Both the position numbers and the translations under genes were made by a program. A DNA stretch of 59,019 nt from Streptococcus sp. SK643 (GTDB lineage Bacteria > Bacillota > Bacilli > Lactobacillales > Streptococcaceae): the NCBI RefSeq assembly GCF_000259505.1, contig NZ_AJMM01000029.1:1-59019 (forward strand), in the 5' to 3' direction. Shown in pieces: positions 27,563-37,851 of the stretch. The notes below the pieces were generated by a model. The model was given only the letters and a program-made list of their open reading frames with translations. It was not told where the DNA came from and searched no databases. How positions within the stretch are numbered: position 1 is the first letter of the stretch; each line of letters opens with the position of its first letter.

Positions 27563-27627
27563 AATTTCAATTTTTAAACTATCTATCCGAAAAATTTTGG
27601 AAATTTACCAATTCTAAGTTCTAATCT

Positions 27628-27834
27628 TTATTTTCGATTCGAGATAACAAACTTATCAATAAATAGTAAGTGATATAATGCAAGTGTAATTCCAAATAAG
27701 CACCCATGATAAGAGATTTCTTGATGAGTAAGCGGAAAAAGAGTATCATTACCCATCAAGAGGCATGTTAAAATAACAAATAGAATCCAAAATAAATCCG
27801 TCCATTTATATTTTGAAAAATATTTTTTCCACAT
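27628..27834 (-). CDS. small membrane protein, unknown
   Basis: 68 residues with two hydrophobic helices (about 12-28, WILFVILTCLLMG, and 42-60, HGCLFGITLALYHLLF), both ends Lys/Arg rich. GAAGGTG ribosome site and a TTGTAT-17-TATAAT promoter support expression. No family recognised. It stands alone between rlmA(II) and malP. Confidence 0.6.
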   Translation of the reverse strand: MWKKYFSKYKWTDLFWILFVILTCLLMGNDTLFPLTHQEISYHGCLFGITLALYHLLFIDKFVISNRK

Positions 27835-27860
27835 AAGAACACCTTCTTTCCTACAATCAT

Positions 27861-27889
27861 ATTATAATACTTTATGTAAACGAATACAA
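27861..27889 (-). promoter_or_regulatory. promoter of the 68-residue membrane protein
   Basis: TTGTAT, 17-base spacer, TATAAT on the minus strand. Confidence 0.6.
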
Positions 27890-28005
27890 GGGATGTGAGG
27901 TAATCAACTACGAAGAAATATAAGGCTGAAATAAAATGTTATGCGTTCACTGTATCTATGATTTCTATCTTTTCAAGACAAGATTGACCCAAATCCACAG
28001 TATTC

Positions 28006-28036
28006 AAAAAAGCGAATTTCAATTGAAATTCGCTTT
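28006..28036 (-). terminator. malQP terminator
   Basis: AAAGCGAATTTCAATTGAAATTCGCTTTTTT: perfect palindromic stem with T-run on the minus strand, just after malP. Confidence 0.88.
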
Positions 28037-28068
28037 ATAGGAAAGTGTATTAGTATAAATCTTGTAAC

Positions 28069-30327
28069 TTAGTTCAAGTGCCAGATATCTTCGTTGTACT
28101 GAGCGATTGTACGGTCAGATGAGAAGAATCCTGCTTTAGAAATGTTAACGATGACTTTATCCAACCATGCGTCACGGTCTTCGTAGTCAGCCAACATTTG
28201 TTCTTTAACCTTGATGTAGTCTTCCAAGTCAAGAAGAGTCATGAACCAGTCTTTGTTGATCAATTCATTGTAAAGACGTTCCAAGCGCTCTTTGTTTCCA
28301 GCTGCAAGAACTGCATCGCTAACGATGAAGTCAACCAATGGTTTGATAGCTTCACGAGCGTAGAATTCGCTTGATTTGTAAGCTGCTTTTGCGTAAAGGT
28401 CGATAACAGTTTCTGAATCTTCACCAAAGATGTAGATGTTTTCGTCGCCAACCAACTCAGCGATTTCCACGTTAGCACCGTCCATAGTACCAAGAGTCAA
28501 AGCTCCGTTCAACATGAATTTCATGTTACCAGTACCTGAAGCTTCTTTAGAAGCAAGTGAGATTTGTTCTGAGATATCACATGCTGGGATAAGGAAGCTT
28601 GCTGCAGTAACGTTGTAGTTTTCAACCATAACAACTTGCAAGTGTGGAGCTACTACTGGATCATTAGCAATAACTTCTGACATGCAAAGGATCAAGTGGA
28701 TGATGTCTTGAGCGATTGTGTAGGCTGGAGCTGCTTTACCACCAAAGAAGATTGTGATTGGGCGAGCAGGGATGTTCCCAGCTTTGATGTCAAGATATTT
28801 GTGAATCACGTACAAGGCATTCATTTGTTGGCGTTTGTACTCGTGAAGACGTTTGATTTGAATATCAAAGATAGAGTTTGGATTGATTTCCACACCTTGG
28901 TGTTCTTTCAAATGACGAGCCAATTTACGTTTGTTGTGAGCCTTGATACTTTCCAATTTTTCTTTGACAGCTGCTTTGTCTTCATAAGACAAAAGTTTTT
29001 CAAGCTCATCTGCTTCATGGTGCCAACCATGTCCAAGAATCTCATCCAAGTAGTGAGACAAGCTTGGGTTAGCATGCATGAGCCAACGACGGAAAGTGAT
29101 ACCGTTTGTTTTGTTGTTGAATTTTTCTGGGTAAAGGTCGTAGAAGGCTTTCAACTCAGAGTTCTTCAAGATTTCAGTGTGGAGTGCTGCTACCCCGTTA
29201 ACACTGTATCCGTAGTGGATATCCATGTGAGCCATATGAACACGTCCGCTCTCATCGATAATTTGAACAGCTGGATCTTTCACTTCTGCTTTCACACGAC
29301 GGTCCAATTCTTCGATGATTGGTACCAAGTGAGGAACCACTTCTTGTAAGAATTCAAGAGGCCATTTTTCAAGGGCTTCAGCAAGGATTGTGTGGTTAGT
29401 GTAGGCAGTCATGCTACGAACGATTGAGATTGCTTCGTCAAGTTCGATACCACGAGCAGTTAAAAGACGGATCAACTCAGGAATAACCATTGATGGGTGA
29501 GTATCGTTGATTTGGACAACTGCGTAATCAGCAAGGTCATGCAAGTTGCTTCCTTTTTCGATTGCTTCTTCGATGATCAATTGCGCACCGTTTGAAACCA
29601 TGAAGTATTGTTGGAAGATACGGAGCAATTCACCCTGACGGTCACTATCATCTGGGTAAAGGAAAAGAGTCAAGTTGCGAGCGATGTCTGTCTTATCAAA
29701 GTTGATACCGTCTTTAATGATTGAAGAATCAACTGAATCCAAGTCAAACAAACGCAAGCGGTTCTTAGTTTCTGTCTTGTAACCAGGTACATCGATATCG
29801 TAAAGAGTTGATGTCAATGTGAAGTGGGCAAATGGTACTTGGTAGCTACGGCTTGAGCGAACCAACCAGTTTTGCTCTGTCAACCATGCATTTGGAATTG
29901 TTTCTTGTTGGTTGTTTTTAAGAACTTGTTGGAAAAGACCGTAGTGGTAGTTAAGACCAACACCGTCACCGTTCAAACCAAGAGTAGCAATTGAGTCGAT
30001 AAAGCAGGCAGCCAAACGTCCCAAACCACCATTACCAAGAGATGGTTCCAATTCAACTTCTTCAACTTCGATCAAGTCTTTACCTGCAGCTGCAAGTTCT
30101 TTTTTAACATCGTCGTAAAGACCAAGGTTGATCAAGTTGTTTGACAAAAGTTTACCAATCAAGAACTCCGCTGAGATATAGTAAACTTTTTTCTTACCAG
30201 TGTTAACTGGTTTTTTGCTACTTGCAAGCTTGCTGTAGTTAAGAAGAGCAAGGTAAAGCTCTTCATTGCTACATTCTGCAATGGTTTTATTGTAACGATT
30301 TTGTACAAATTCTTGTAGTGATAACAT
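28069..30327 (-). CDS. malP: maltodextrin/glycogen phosphorylase
   Basis: 752 residues, GT35 family. Phosphorolyses alpha-1,4-glucans to glucose-1-phosphate. Substrate-site segment [16 protein letters not shown] and the pyridoxal-phosphate lysine motif [13 protein letters not shown] are visible. Slightly short of E. coli MalP, as usual in streptococci. Starts 25 bp after malQ and is read from the MalR-controlled malQ promoter. CAGGAGA before the ATG. Confidence 0.96.
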   Translation of the reverse strand: MLSLQEFVQNRYNKTIAECSNEELYLALLNYSKLASSKKPVNTGKKKVYYISAEFLIGKLLSNNLINLGLYDDVKKELAAAGKDLIEVEEVELEPSLGNGGLGRLAACFIDSIATLGLNGDGVGLNYHYGLFQQVLKNNQQETIPNAWLTEQNWLVRSSRSYQVPFAHFTLTSTLYDIDVPGYKTETKNRLRLFDLDSVDSSIIKDGINFDKTDIARNLTLFLYPDDSDRQGELLRIFQQYFMVSNGAQLIIEEAIEKGSNLHDLADYAVVQINDTHPSMVIPELIRLLTARGIELDEAISIVRSMTAYTNHTILAEALEKWPLEFLQEVVPHLVPIIEELDRRVKAEVKDPAVQIIDESGRVHMAHMDIHYGYSVNGVAALHTEILKNSELKAFYDLYPEKFNNKTNGITFRRWLMHANPSLSHYLDEILGHGWHHEADELEKLLSYEDKAAVKEKLESIKAHNKRKLARHLKEHQGVEINPNSIFDIQIKRLHEYKRQQMNALYVIHKYLDIKAGNIPARPITIFFGGKAAPAYTIAQDIIHLILCMSEVIANDPVVAPHLQVVMVENYNVTAASFLIPACDISEQISLASKEASGTGNMKFMLNGALTLGTMDGANVEIAELVGDENIYIFGEDSETVIDLYAKAAYKSSEFYAREAIKPLVDFIVSDAVLAAGNKERLERLYNELINKDWFMTLLDLEDYIKVKEQMLADYEDRDAWLDKVIVNISKAGFFSSDRTIAQYNEDIWHLN

Positions 30328-30352
30328 GTTTAAGGTGTCTCCTGATATTGTA

Positions 30353-31870
30353 TTATTTCTTTAATTCTACCAAATTTTCATTGATTCGGCGATAGATTGT
30401 TGTCAAGTCAAGCAAGCCTTCCTCGACAGCTGGTGTCAATTGATCTTCAGTCATACGCCAAGACCAGTTTCCACCAAGGGTAGATGGGAAGTTCATACGA
30501 GCTGCCTCATCCAATTCTAGCAAATCTTGCATCGTTGCAATTGCCATGAAGCTAACTGATGAAAAGACTATACGAAGCATAGCATGTGGCACTGTTTCGT
30601 ATTCTTTACGGTTAGTGTAGCGAGCCATGTATTCACGAGTCGCATCATCGATCTCGTTACGGTACCAACCAAGGACCGTATTGTTGTCGTGTGTTCCTGT
30701 GTACATAACTGAGTTAGCAGGTGCCAAGTGTGGGCTATCGATGCTTTCGTCTTCTGGGTTGAAGGCAAATTGAAGAATCTTCATTCCTGGGAAGCCAGTA
30801 CGTTCACGCAATTCGATAACTTCATCAGTCATGAAGCCAAGGTCTTCTGCAATAATGTTTAACTCACCAAGTTCTTCCTTAACGGCTGCAAAAAGCTTGT
30901 AGCCAGGACCTTTCACCCACTCACCAGGTGCTGCTGTATCGGAACCTACAGGAATTTCCCAGTAAGACTCGAAACCACGGAAGTGGTCGATACGAACAAT
31001 GTCATAGATTTTGAAGCTTTCACTCAAGCGTTCAATCCACCATTTGTACCCATCTTTGTCCATTGCTTCCCAGTCATAGATTGGGTTACCCCAAAGCTGA
31101 CCAGTTGCAGAAAATTCATCTGGTGGGCATCCTGCGATGCAAGTCGCCTTACCGTTGACATCTGTCTTGAAGAGATGTGGATTTGCCCACATATCGCTTG
31201 AATCTTCCGCTACGTAGATTGGCATGTCCCCAACGATTTCGATGTAGTTGTCGTTAGCGTAAGCTTTCAATTTCAACCATTGTTGGAAGAAGAAGTATTG
31301 AGTCACACGGTGGTAAACCAACTTGTCTGCTAATTGCTCACGGTAGCTTTCAAGTGCTGAAGCTTTACGAGCGCGAGCATCTGCATCTGGCCATTCAGTC
31401 CAAGCAAGATTATCAAAATGCTCTTTGATAGCCATATACTCTGCAAAGAGTTCAAGCCATGATTGGTTGTCTTGAGCAAATTTTTCAAAATCTTTAACAT
31501 CTCCTACTTCCAAGAAACGTTTTACCGCTTTTTCCAAAAGAGGACGACGTGCATAGTAGATTTTCGCATAGTCAACTTCAGATGCATCGCTACCAAAGTC
31601 AACTCCTTCAAGATCACTTGCTTGCAACAAGCCTTGTTCCACCAAGATATCTAAATCGATAAAATGAGTGTTCCCTGCGAAGGCAGAGAAAGATTGGTAA
31701 GGAGAGTCTCCGTAACTAGTTGTTCCTAGTGGAAGGATTTGCCAGTAACGTTGTTTTGTGCGAACCAAGAAATCAACGAAGTCGTAAGCACTTTTACCAA
31801 ATGATCCGATTCCGTATGCTCCTGGAAGAGAAGAAATGTGCATCAACACACCACTTTGACGTTTTTTCAT
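30353..31870 (-). CDS. malQ: 4-alpha-glucanotransferase (amylomaltase)
   Basis: 505 residues, GH77. Transfers maltodextrin segments and releases glucose, feeding MalP. Catalytic motifs: [12 protein letters not shown] (nucleophile region), IAEDLGF (acid/base) and GTHDNNT. I chose the ATG of MKKRQSGV, which has GAGGTGC in front; two upstream codons with ATG give no better site. First gene of malQP, divergent from malX; called malM in pneumococcus. Confidence 0.96.
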   Translation of the reverse strand: MKKRQSGVLMHISSLPGAYGIGSFGKSAYDFVDFLVRTKQRYWQILPLGTTSYGDSPYQSFSAFAGNTHFIDLDILVEQGLLQASDLEGVDFGSDASEVDYAKIYYARRPLLEKAVKRFLEVGDVKDFEKFAQDNQSWLELFAEYMAIKEHFDNLAWTEWPDADARARKASALESYREQLADKLVYHRVTQYFFFQQWLKLKAYANDNYIEIVGDMPIYVAEDSSDMWANPHLFKTDVNGKATCIAGCPPDEFSATGQLWGNPIYDWEAMDKDGYKWWIERLSESFKIYDIVRIDHFRGFESYWEIPVGSDTAAPGEWVKGPGYKLFAAVKEELGELNIIAEDLGFMTDEVIELRERTGFPGMKILQFAFNPEDESIDSPHLAPANSVMYTGTHDNNTVLGWYRNEIDDATREYMARYTNRKEYETVPHAMLRIVFSSVSFMAIATMQDLLELDEAARMNFPSTLGGNWSWRMTEDQLTPAVEEGLLDLTTIYRRINENLVELKK

Positions 31871-31916
31871 AATAAGCACCTCATGTGTTTATAGTTAGAT
31901 ATTACATTTTTATGAA

Positions 31917-31930
31917 CGCAAACGTTTGCG
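31917..31930. promoter_or_regulatory. MalR operator for malQP
   Basis: CGCAAACGTTTGCG, a perfect 14-base palindrome just downstream of the malQ -10 box; classic LacI-family operator. MalR is encoded at 36836-37822. Confidence 0.88.
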
Positions 31931-31938
31931 CTATTACT

Positions 31939-31967
31939 AGTATAGCTCATTTTCTTGATAAATGCAA
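31939..31967 (-). promoter_or_regulatory. malQP promoter
   Basis: TTGCAT, 17-base spacer, TATACT on the minus strand, with the operator at about +10. The layout mirrors the malX promoter. Confidence 0.85.
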
Positions 31968-31970
31968 GCG

Positions 31971-32264
31971 GTTTTTAAATAACTTTTTTGATTATTTTTT
32001 AAACATTTTTTCTTCTTACTCGTATATATATTCTTTCAGAAAACAAACAAAATAGGAATAAGGGTTTCACTTATCTTATTAATCAAAAATAAAGTGAGAA
32101 TCCTCTCTGCTTTCCATTTGTAAACTAGGCAATCGTTTTCTTAACTTTTTTTAAATTTAAAACAAAACCGATTTTTGGGATTTTCTACTATTTATATGAC
32201 GATTATATGACGATGAAGCGTTTACTTTTTTCACAATTTTTTTAAAATTTTTTACAAAAAACAC
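31971..32264. other. AT-rich spacer between divergent mal promoters
   Basis: About 290 bp with no credible ORF and long A and T runs, possibly intrinsically bent. It contains a tandem 11-bp direct repeat (32193-32214) followed by GAAGCGTTTACTT, which partly resembles the MalR core. Confidence 0.5.
32193..32214. repeat. tandem 11-bp direct repeat upstream of malX
   Basis: TATATGACGAT occurs twice head-to-tail with an exact 11-bp period, i.e. one helical turn, 50 bp upstream of the malX -35 box. Such spacing is typical for OmpR/PhoB-type response regulator sites; no regulator is identified. Confidence 0.55.
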
Positions 32265-32293
32265 TTGCAACCGCTTTCTGATTGTGCTATACT
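32265..32293 (+). promoter_or_regulatory. malXCD promoter
   Basis: TTGCAA, 17-base spacer, TATACT. Confidence 0.85.
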
Positions 32294-32304
32294 AGTCCCA
32301 TAAA

Positions 32305-32323
32305 GGAAAACGTTTGCGTTTCC
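32305..32323. promoter_or_regulatory. MalR operator for malXCD
   Basis: GGAAAACGTTTGCGTTTCC: shares AACGTTTGCG with the malQP operator and lies at the same place relative to the -10 box. Confidence 0.82.
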
Positions 32324-32361
32324 TCATTATAAAATTTGTTATTCTTTAGGAGGAATACACT

Positions 32362-33633
32362 ATGTCATCTAAATTCATGAAGAGCGCTGCTGTGCTTGGA
32401 ACTGTTACACTTGCTAGCTTGCTTTTAGTAGCTTGCGGAAGCAAACCTGCTGAAAAAGCTGCTGATGCTGGTGCATCTGCAGGTAAAGAAATCACTCTTT
32501 ACGTTGAAGACCAATATAAAGCATTTGCTGAATCAGTTGCAAAAGCTTACGAAAAAGAATCAGGAACAAAAGTTAACATCAAATCTGGTGACCAACTTGG
32601 TGGTCTTGACAAACTTTCTCTTGACAACCAATCAGGTCAAGCTGCTGACGTTATGATGGCTCCATACGACCGTGTAGGTAGCCTTGGTACTGACGGACAA
32701 CTTTCAGAAGTTAAAGTAAGCGACGGCGCTAAGACAGACGATAAAACTAAATCTCTTGTAACAGCTGCTGACGGTAAAGTTTATGGTGCTCCTGCTGTTA
32801 TCGAGTCACTTGTTATGTACTACAACAAAGACTTGGTAAAAGAAGCTCCAAAAACTTTTGCTGAATTAGAAGAACTTGCTAAAGATAGCAAATACGCATT
32901 CGCTGGAGAAGATGGGAAAACTTCTGCTTTCCTAGCTGACTGGACAAACTTCTACTATGCATACGGACTTCTTGCTGGTAACGGTGCTTACGTATTCGGA
33001 CAAAACGGTAAAGATGCTAAAGACATCGGTCTTGCAAACGACGGTTCTATCGCAGGTATCAACTACGCTAAATCTTGGTATGAAAAATGGCCTAAAGGTA
33101 TGCAAGATACTGAAGGTGCTGGCAACTTAATCCAAACTCAATTCCAAGAAGGTAAAACAGCTGCTATCATTGACGGACCTTGGAAAGCTCAAGCCTTCAA
33201 AGACGCTAAAGTAAACTACGGTGTTGCTACTATCCCAACTCTTCCAAACGGAAAAGAATATGCTGCGTTCGGTGGTGGTAAAGCTTGGATCATCCCATCA
33301 AGCACTAAGAACCTTGAAGGCGCTCAAAAATTTGTAGACTTCCTAGTTTCAACTGAACAACAAAAAGCCTTCTACGATGCAACTAACGAAATCCCAGCTA
33401 ACACTGAAGCTCGTTCATACGCTGAAGGTAAAAACGATGAGTTGACAACAGCTGTTATCAAACAGTTCAAGAACGCTCAACCAATGCCAAACATCTCTCA
33501 AATGTCTGCAGTTTGGGATCCGGCGAAAACTATGCTCTTTGATGCTGTAAGCGGTAAGAAAGATGCGAAAACAGCTGCTAACGATGCTGTGACATTGATC
33601 AAAGAAACAATCAAACAAAAATTTGGCGAATAA
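32362..33633 (+). CDS. malX: maltodextrin-binding lipoprotein MalX
   Basis: 423-residue solute-binding protein. Signal peptide with lipobox LLLVACGS (Cys about residue 25), then a two-lobe MalE-type fold. It captures maltooligosaccharides at the cell surface for MalC-MalD; in pneumococcus the ATPase MsmK, encoded elsewhere, energises uptake, and none is present here. Codon use is highly biased, consistent with high expression. Strong AGGAGGA ribosome site. Controlled by MalR. Confidence 0.96.
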   Translation: MSSKFMKSAAVLGTVTLASLLLVACGSKPAEKAADAGASAGKEITLYVEDQYKAFAESVAKAYEKESGTKVNIKSGDQLGGLDKLSLDNQSGQAADVMMAPYDRVGSLGTDGQLSEVKVSDGAKTDDKTKSLVTAADGKVYGAPAVIESLVMYYNKDLVKEAPKTFAELEELAKDSKYAFAGEDGKTSAFLADWTNFYYAYGLLAGNGAYVFGQNGKDAKDIGLANDGSIAGINYAKSWYEKWPKGMQDTEGAGNLIQTQFQEGKTAAIIDGPWKAQAFKDAKVNYGVATIPTLPNGKEYAAFGGGKAWIIPSSTKNLEGAQKFVDFLVSTEQQKAFYDATNEIPANTEARSYAEGKNDELTTAVIKQFKNAQPMPNISQMSAVWDPAKTMLFDAVSGKKDAKTAANDAVTLIKETIKQKFGE

Positions 33634-33641
33634 AAAATTTG

Positions 33642-33675
33642 TTCAAGGGGGGTGGAAATCAAATCCCCCTTTGAA
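33642..33675 (+). promoter_or_regulatory. malX-malC intercistronic hairpin
   Basis: TTCAAGGGGG ... CCCCCTTTGAA stem with little T-run. Likely stabilises malX mRNA or partly terminates, giving more MalX than MalC/MalD. Confidence 0.65.
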
Positions 33676-33743
33676 TTTATCAATCAAAAACATATATAGT
33701 TTAGGTTTTAATTAGAAACCAGTATCCTATGAAAGGAGTTATT

Positions 33744-35036
33744 ATGGAAAAGCAACAACCTAGTAAAGCAGCCCTGCTGTCTATCATTCCTGGGTTAGGA
33801 CAGATTTACAATAAACAAAAAGCCAAAGGTTTTATCTTCCTTGGTGTAACCATCGTATTTGTCCTTTATTTCCTAGCACTTGCAGCCCCTGAATTGAGCA
33901 ATCTCATCACTCTTGGTGACAAGCCAGGTCGTGATAATTCCCTCTTTATGCTGATTCGTGGTGCCTTCCATTTAATCTTTGTAGTCGTTTATGTACTCTT
34001 TTATTTCTCAAATATCAAAGATGCACATACAATCGCAAAACGTATTAACAATGGAATTCCAGTACCACTTACACTAAAAGATATGATCAAAGGAATCTAT
34101 GAAAATGGCTTCCCTTACCTCTTGATTATTCCATCTTATGTTGCCATGACCTTCGCGATTATCTTCCCAGTTATCGTAACCTTGATGATCGCCTTTACTA
34201 ACTACGACTTCCAGCACTTGCCACCAAACAAATTGTTGGATTGGGTTGGTTTGACCAACTTTACAAACATCTGGAGTTTGAGTACCTTCCGTTCTGCCTT
34301 TGGTGCCGTTCTTTCTTGGACCATCATCTGGGCTTTGGCTGCCTCAACTTTACAGATTGTCATCGGTATCTTCACAGCTATCATTGCTAACCAACCATTT
34401 ATCAAAGGAAAACGTATCTTCGGTGTTATTTTCCTTCTTCCTTGGGCTGTTCCAGCCTTCATCACTATCTTGACATTCTCAAACATGTTTAACGATAGTG
34501 TCGGAGCTATCAACACTCAAGTATTGCCAATCTTGGCTAAATTCCTTCCTTTCCTTGATGGGGCTCTTATTCCTTGGAAAACAGACCCAACTTGGACTAA
34601 GATTGCCTTGATTATGATGCAAGGTTGGCTTGGATTCCCATACATCTACGTTTTGACTTTGGGAATCTTGCAATCTATTCCTAATGACCTTTACGAAGCA
34701 GCTTATATTGACGGTGCCAATGCTTGGCAAAAATTCCGCAACATCACTTTCCCAATGATCTTGGCCGTTGCGGCACCTACTTTGATCAGTCAATACACCT
34801 TCAACTTTAACAACTTCTCTATCATGTACCTCTTCAATGGTGGAGGTCCTGGTAGTGTCGGAGGGGGAGCTGGTTCAACCGATATCTTGATCTCATGGAT
34901 CTACCGTTTGACAACAGGTACATCTCCTCAATACTCAATGGCGGCAGCTGTTACCTTGATTATCTCTATCATTGTCATCTCAATCTCTATGATTGCATTC
35001 AAGAAACTACACGCATTTGATATGGAGGACGTCTAA
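33744..35036 (+). CDS. malC: maltodextrin ABC permease MalC (MalF-type)
   Basis: 430 residues with about eight membrane helices. The N-terminus (residues 1-60) has an extra hydrophobic hairpin ([18 protein letters not shown]); the permease coupling loop [20 protein letters not shown] is near residue 325. I chose the ATG after AAAGGAG ([10 protein letters not shown]); an ATG 15 bases earlier overlaps that ribosome site. Followed by malD after one base. Confidence 0.95.
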   Translation: MEKQQPSKAALLSIIPGLGQIYNKQKAKGFIFLGVTIVFVLYFLALAAPELSNLITLGDKPGRDNSLFMLIRGAFHLIFVVVYVLFYFSNIKDAHTIAKRINNGIPVPLTLKDMIKGIYENGFPYLLIIPSYVAMTFAIIFPVIVTLMIAFTNYDFQHLPPNKLLDWVGLTNFTNIWSLSTFRSAFGAVLSWTIIWALAASTLQIVIGIFTAIIANQPFIKGKRIFGVIFLLPWAVPAFITILTFSNMFNDSVGAINTQVLPILAKFLPFLDGALIPWKTDPTWTKIALIMMQGWLGFPYIYVLTLGILQSIPNDLYEAAYIDGANAWQKFRNITFPMILAVAAPTLISQYTFNFNNFSIMYLFNGGGPGSVGGGAGSTDILISWIYRLTTGTSPQYSMAAAVTLIISIIVISISMIAFKKLHAFDMEDV

Positions 35037-35037
35037 G

Positions 35038-35880
35038 ATGAATAACTCAATCAAACTCAAACGTAGACTGACTCAAACCCTTACTTACCTCTACTTGATT
35101 GGCCTTTCAATCGTGATTATCTATCCACTATTAATTACCATCATGTCAGCCTTCAAGACAGGTAACGTAGCAGCCTTTAAGCTAGATAGCAATATCGATT
35201 TTAATTTTGATAACTTTAAAGGGCTCTTTACTGAAACCTTGTACGGTACTTGGTACCTCAATACTTTGATCATCGCCTTAATTACCATGGCTGTCCAAAC
35301 AAGTATCATCGTACTTGCTGGTTATGCCTACAGCCGTTACAATTTCTTGGCTCGTAAACAAAGTTTGGTCTTCTTCTTGATTATCCAAATGGTGCCAACA
35401 ATGGCCGCTTTGACAGCCTTCTTCGTCATGGCACTTATGTTGAACGCCCTTAACCACAGCTGGTTCCTCATCTTCCTCTACGTTGGTGGTGGTATCCCAA
35501 TGAATGCTTGGTTGATGAAAGGCTACTTCGATACAGTGCCAATGTCTCTAGACGAATCTGCAAAACTAGACGGTGCAGGACACTTCCGCCGCTTCTGGCA
35601 AATTGTTCTTCCACTTGTTCGCCCAATGGTTGCCGTACAAGCTCTCTGGGCCTTCATGGGACCTTTCGGGGACTACATCCTCTCTAGTTTCTTGCTTCGT
35701 GAGAAAGAATACTTTACTGTTGCCGTAGGTCTCCAAACCTTCGTTAACAATGTGAAAAACATGAAGATTGCCTACTTCTCAGCAGGTGCTATCCTCATTG
35801 CCCTTCCAATCTGTATTCTCTTCTTCTTCCTACAAAAGAACTTTGTTTCAGGACTTACAAGTGGTGGCGACAAGGGATAA
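35038..35880 (+). CDS. malD: maltodextrin ABC permease MalD (MalG-type)
   Basis: 280 residues, six helices, coupling loop [20 protein letters not shown] around residue 175. Start ATG lies one base after the malC stop with GGAGGAC before it. Its last codons form one arm of the terminator hairpin. Confidence 0.95.
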   Translation: MNNSIKLKRRLTQTLTYLYLIGLSIVIIYPLLITIMSAFKTGNVAAFKLDSNIDFNFDNFKGLFTETLYGTWYLNTLIIALITMAVQTSIIVLAGYAYSRYNFLARKQSLVFFLIIQMVPTMAALTAFFVMALMLNALNHSWFLIFLYVGGGIPMNAWLMKGYFDTVPMSLDESAKLDGAGHFRRFWQIVLPLVRPMVAVQALWAFMGPFGDYILSSFLLREKEYFTVAVGLQTFVNNVKNMKIAYFSAGAILIALPICILFFFLQKNFVSGLTSGGDKG

Positions 35881-35905
35881 TTTATCCCCGCCACCCTTTT
35901 TCATT
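35863..35905 (+). terminator. malXCD terminator overlapping the malD stop
   Basis: GGTGGCG ... GGGATAA / TTATCCC ... CGCCACC followed by CTTTTTCATTTT. The left arm is coding sequence. Confidence 0.8.
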
Positions 35906-35959
35906 TTGGATCTTGTGACTATAAAACTATCCTTGAAGCAAGCAATTTGTCTCCTAGAC

Positions 35960-35988
35960 TTGAAATAAAGCACATTTCTCTATATAAT
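35960..35988 (+). promoter_or_regulatory. malAR promoter
   Basis: TTGAAA, 17-base spacer, TATAAT; no MalR-type palindrome is seen next to it. Confidence 0.75.
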
Positions 35989-36025
35989 AATACTCATATA
36001 GAAAACACCTTTTAGAAAGATACAA

Positions 36026-36826
36026 ATGCTTCCATATCCATTTTCATATTTTTCAAGTATTTGGGGATTTCGTAAGCCCCTGTCCAAACGTTTCGGACTT
36101 AACTGGTTTCAACTAATTTTTACCAGTATCTTCCTTATCAGCTTGTCTATGGTTCCAATTGCTATTCAAAACAGCTCAAAGGAGACTTATCCGCTAGAAA
36201 CCTTTATCGATAATGTCTATGAACCATTGACAGATGAGGTTGTCCAGGATCTCTCTGAACACGCTGCAATTGTTGATGGTAAATTAACTTATACAGGAAC
36301 AGCTAATCAAGCCCCTTCTCTTTTAATCGGTCCAAGTAAAAGCAAGCAATTACCTAAGGACTTGCAACTGCATTTCGATACGAATGAACTGGTCATCAGC
36401 AAGGAAAGTAAAGAATTGACCCGCATCTCTTACCAAACTATTCAAACTGAGAGCTTTAAAAGTAAGGAAAGCTTGACTCAAGCCATTTCTAAAGACTGGT
36501 ACCAACAAAATAGAGTCTATATCAGTCTCTTTCTCGTTCTTGGAGCTAGCCTCCTATTTGGACTCAACTTTTTTATCGTCTCTCTTGTCGCCAGTCTTCT
36601 TCTTTACATCACAAAAAAATCCCGCCTCTTTTCATTTAAGACCTTCAAAGAGTGCTACCATTTTATATTAAACTGTTTAGGATTACCAACTCTGATTACC
36701 CTTATTTTAGGATTGTTGGGTCAAAATATGACGACCCTTATCACTGTTCAGAACATTCTTTTTGTTCTTTATCTGGTCACTATTTTCTATAAAACCTACT
36801 TCCGTGATCCAGACTACCATAAATAG
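36026..36826 (+). CDS. malA: MalA, membrane protein of the maltose regulon (DUF1189-like)
   Basis: 266 residues with an N-terminal helix (about 28-46), an extracellular stretch of about 110 residues, and four C-terminal helices. The role of MalA is not established; in pneumococcus it sits in the same place before malR. Ribosome site TAGAAAGAT is moderate. malR follows 10 bases later. Confidence 0.85.
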   Translation: MLPYPFSYFSSIWGFRKPLSKRFGLNWFQLIFTSIFLISLSMVPIAIQNSSKETYPLETFIDNVYEPLTDEVVQDLSEHAAIVDGKLTYTGTANQAPSLLIGPSKSKQLPKDLQLHFDTNELVISKESKELTRISYQTIQTESFKSKESLTQAISKDWYQQNRVYISLFLVLGASLLFGLNFFIVSLVASLLLYITKKSRLFSFKTFKECYHFILNCLGLPTLITLILGLLGQNMTTLITVQNILFVLYLVTIFYKTYFRDPDYHK

Positions 36827-36835
36827 GAGATTTTT

Positions 36836-37822
36836 ATGCCCGTTACGATTAAAGATGTGGCCAAGGCTGCAGGTGTCTCACCTTCAACCGTAACCCGTGT
36901 TATTCAAAATAAATCAACCATTAGCGACGAAACAAAAAAACGCGTTCGCAAGGCTATGAAGGAGCTTAATTACCACCCCAACCTCAACGCTCGTAGCTTG
37001 GTAAGCAGTTATACCCAAGTTATTGGCTTGGTACTTCCTGACGACTCAGACGCCTTCTATCAAAACCCATTCTTCCCATCTGTTCTCCGCGGTATCGCTC
37101 AGGTAGCCTCTGAAAACCACTACGCCATTCAGATTGCAACAGGTAAAGATGAAAAAGAGAGACTTAAAGCGATTTCACAGATGGTTTACGGTAAACGTGT
37201 GGATGGTTTGATTTTCCTTTATGCCGAAGAGGAAGATCCCTTGGTCAAACTGGTCGCTGATGAGCAGTTTCCCTTCCTCATCCTAGGAAAATCCATTTCA
37301 CCCTTTATCCCTCTTGTTGACAACGACAATGTCCAAGCTGGTTTTGATGCTGCAGAATATTTCATCAAAAAAGGTTGCAAGCGAATTGCCTTTATCGGAG
37401 GAACTAAGAAGCTTTTCGTAACCCAAGACCGTCTGACAGGTTACGAGCTAGCTCTAAAACAACACCAACTGCCAATTGACGGAAATTTGACCTATTTTGC
37501 AAATGAATTTCTAGAGGAAAAAGGATATCAATTTAGTAAACTCCTCTTTCAGCATGACCCACAAATCGATGCTATCATCACAACCGATAGCCTTCTAGCT
37601 GAAGGTGTTTGTGACTATATCGCCCAACACCAACTAGATGTTCCAGTTCTCAGCTTTGACTCGGTCAATCCCAAACTCAACTTGGCAGCCTATGTCGATA
37701 TCAATAGTCTAGAACTGGGCCGTGTTTCCCTTGAAACCATCCTCCAGATTATCAACGATGCTAAAAGTAATAAACAAATTTGTTACCGTCAGTTAATTGC
37801 CCACAAAATTATTGAAAAATAA
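36836..37822 (+). CDS. malR: maltose operon repressor MalR (LacI family)
   Basis: 328 residues. N-terminal LacI helix-turn-helix (IKDVAKAAGVSPSTVTRVIQ) with hinge helix, then a periplasmic-binding-like sensor domain. It should bind CGCAAACGTTTGCG-type operators between malQ and malX and release on maltose or maltodextrin. Same transcript as malA. ATAGGAGA precedes the ATG. Confidence 0.96.
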   Translation: MPVTIKDVAKAAGVSPSTVTRVIQNKSTISDETKKRVRKAMKELNYHPNLNARSLVSSYTQVIGLVLPDDSDAFYQNPFFPSVLRGIAQVASENHYAIQIATGKDEKERLKAISQMVYGKRVDGLIFLYAEEEDPLVKLVADEQFPFLILGKSISPFIPLVDNDNVQAGFDAAEYFIKKGCKRIAFIGGTKKLFVTQDRLTGYELALKQHQLPIDGNLTYFANEFLEEKGYQFSKLLFQHDPQIDAIITTDSLLAEGVCDYIAQHQLDVPVLSFDSVNPKLNLAAYVDINSLELGRVSLETILQIINDAKSNKQICYRQLIAHKIIEK

Positions 37823-37849
37823 AAACCAGCTCGAGCTGGTTTTTTTGAT
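37820..37849. terminator. malR terminator, bidirectional
   Basis: AAAAACCAGCTCGAGCTGGTTTTTTT, perfect stem, between convergent malR and the YitT-family gene. Confidence 0.88.
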
Positions 37850-37851
37850 CA

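Noticed and set aside
28696..29349. 217-residue open frame antisense to malP
   Set aside because: Lies fully inside the well-conserved malP gene on the other strand, with no ribosome site and biased composition; a shadow of codon bias.
32211..32226. Possible third MalR or cre site GAAGCGTTTACTT upstream of malX
   Set aside because: Only partial match to the MalR palindrome and one base short of the cre spacing; not called as an operator.
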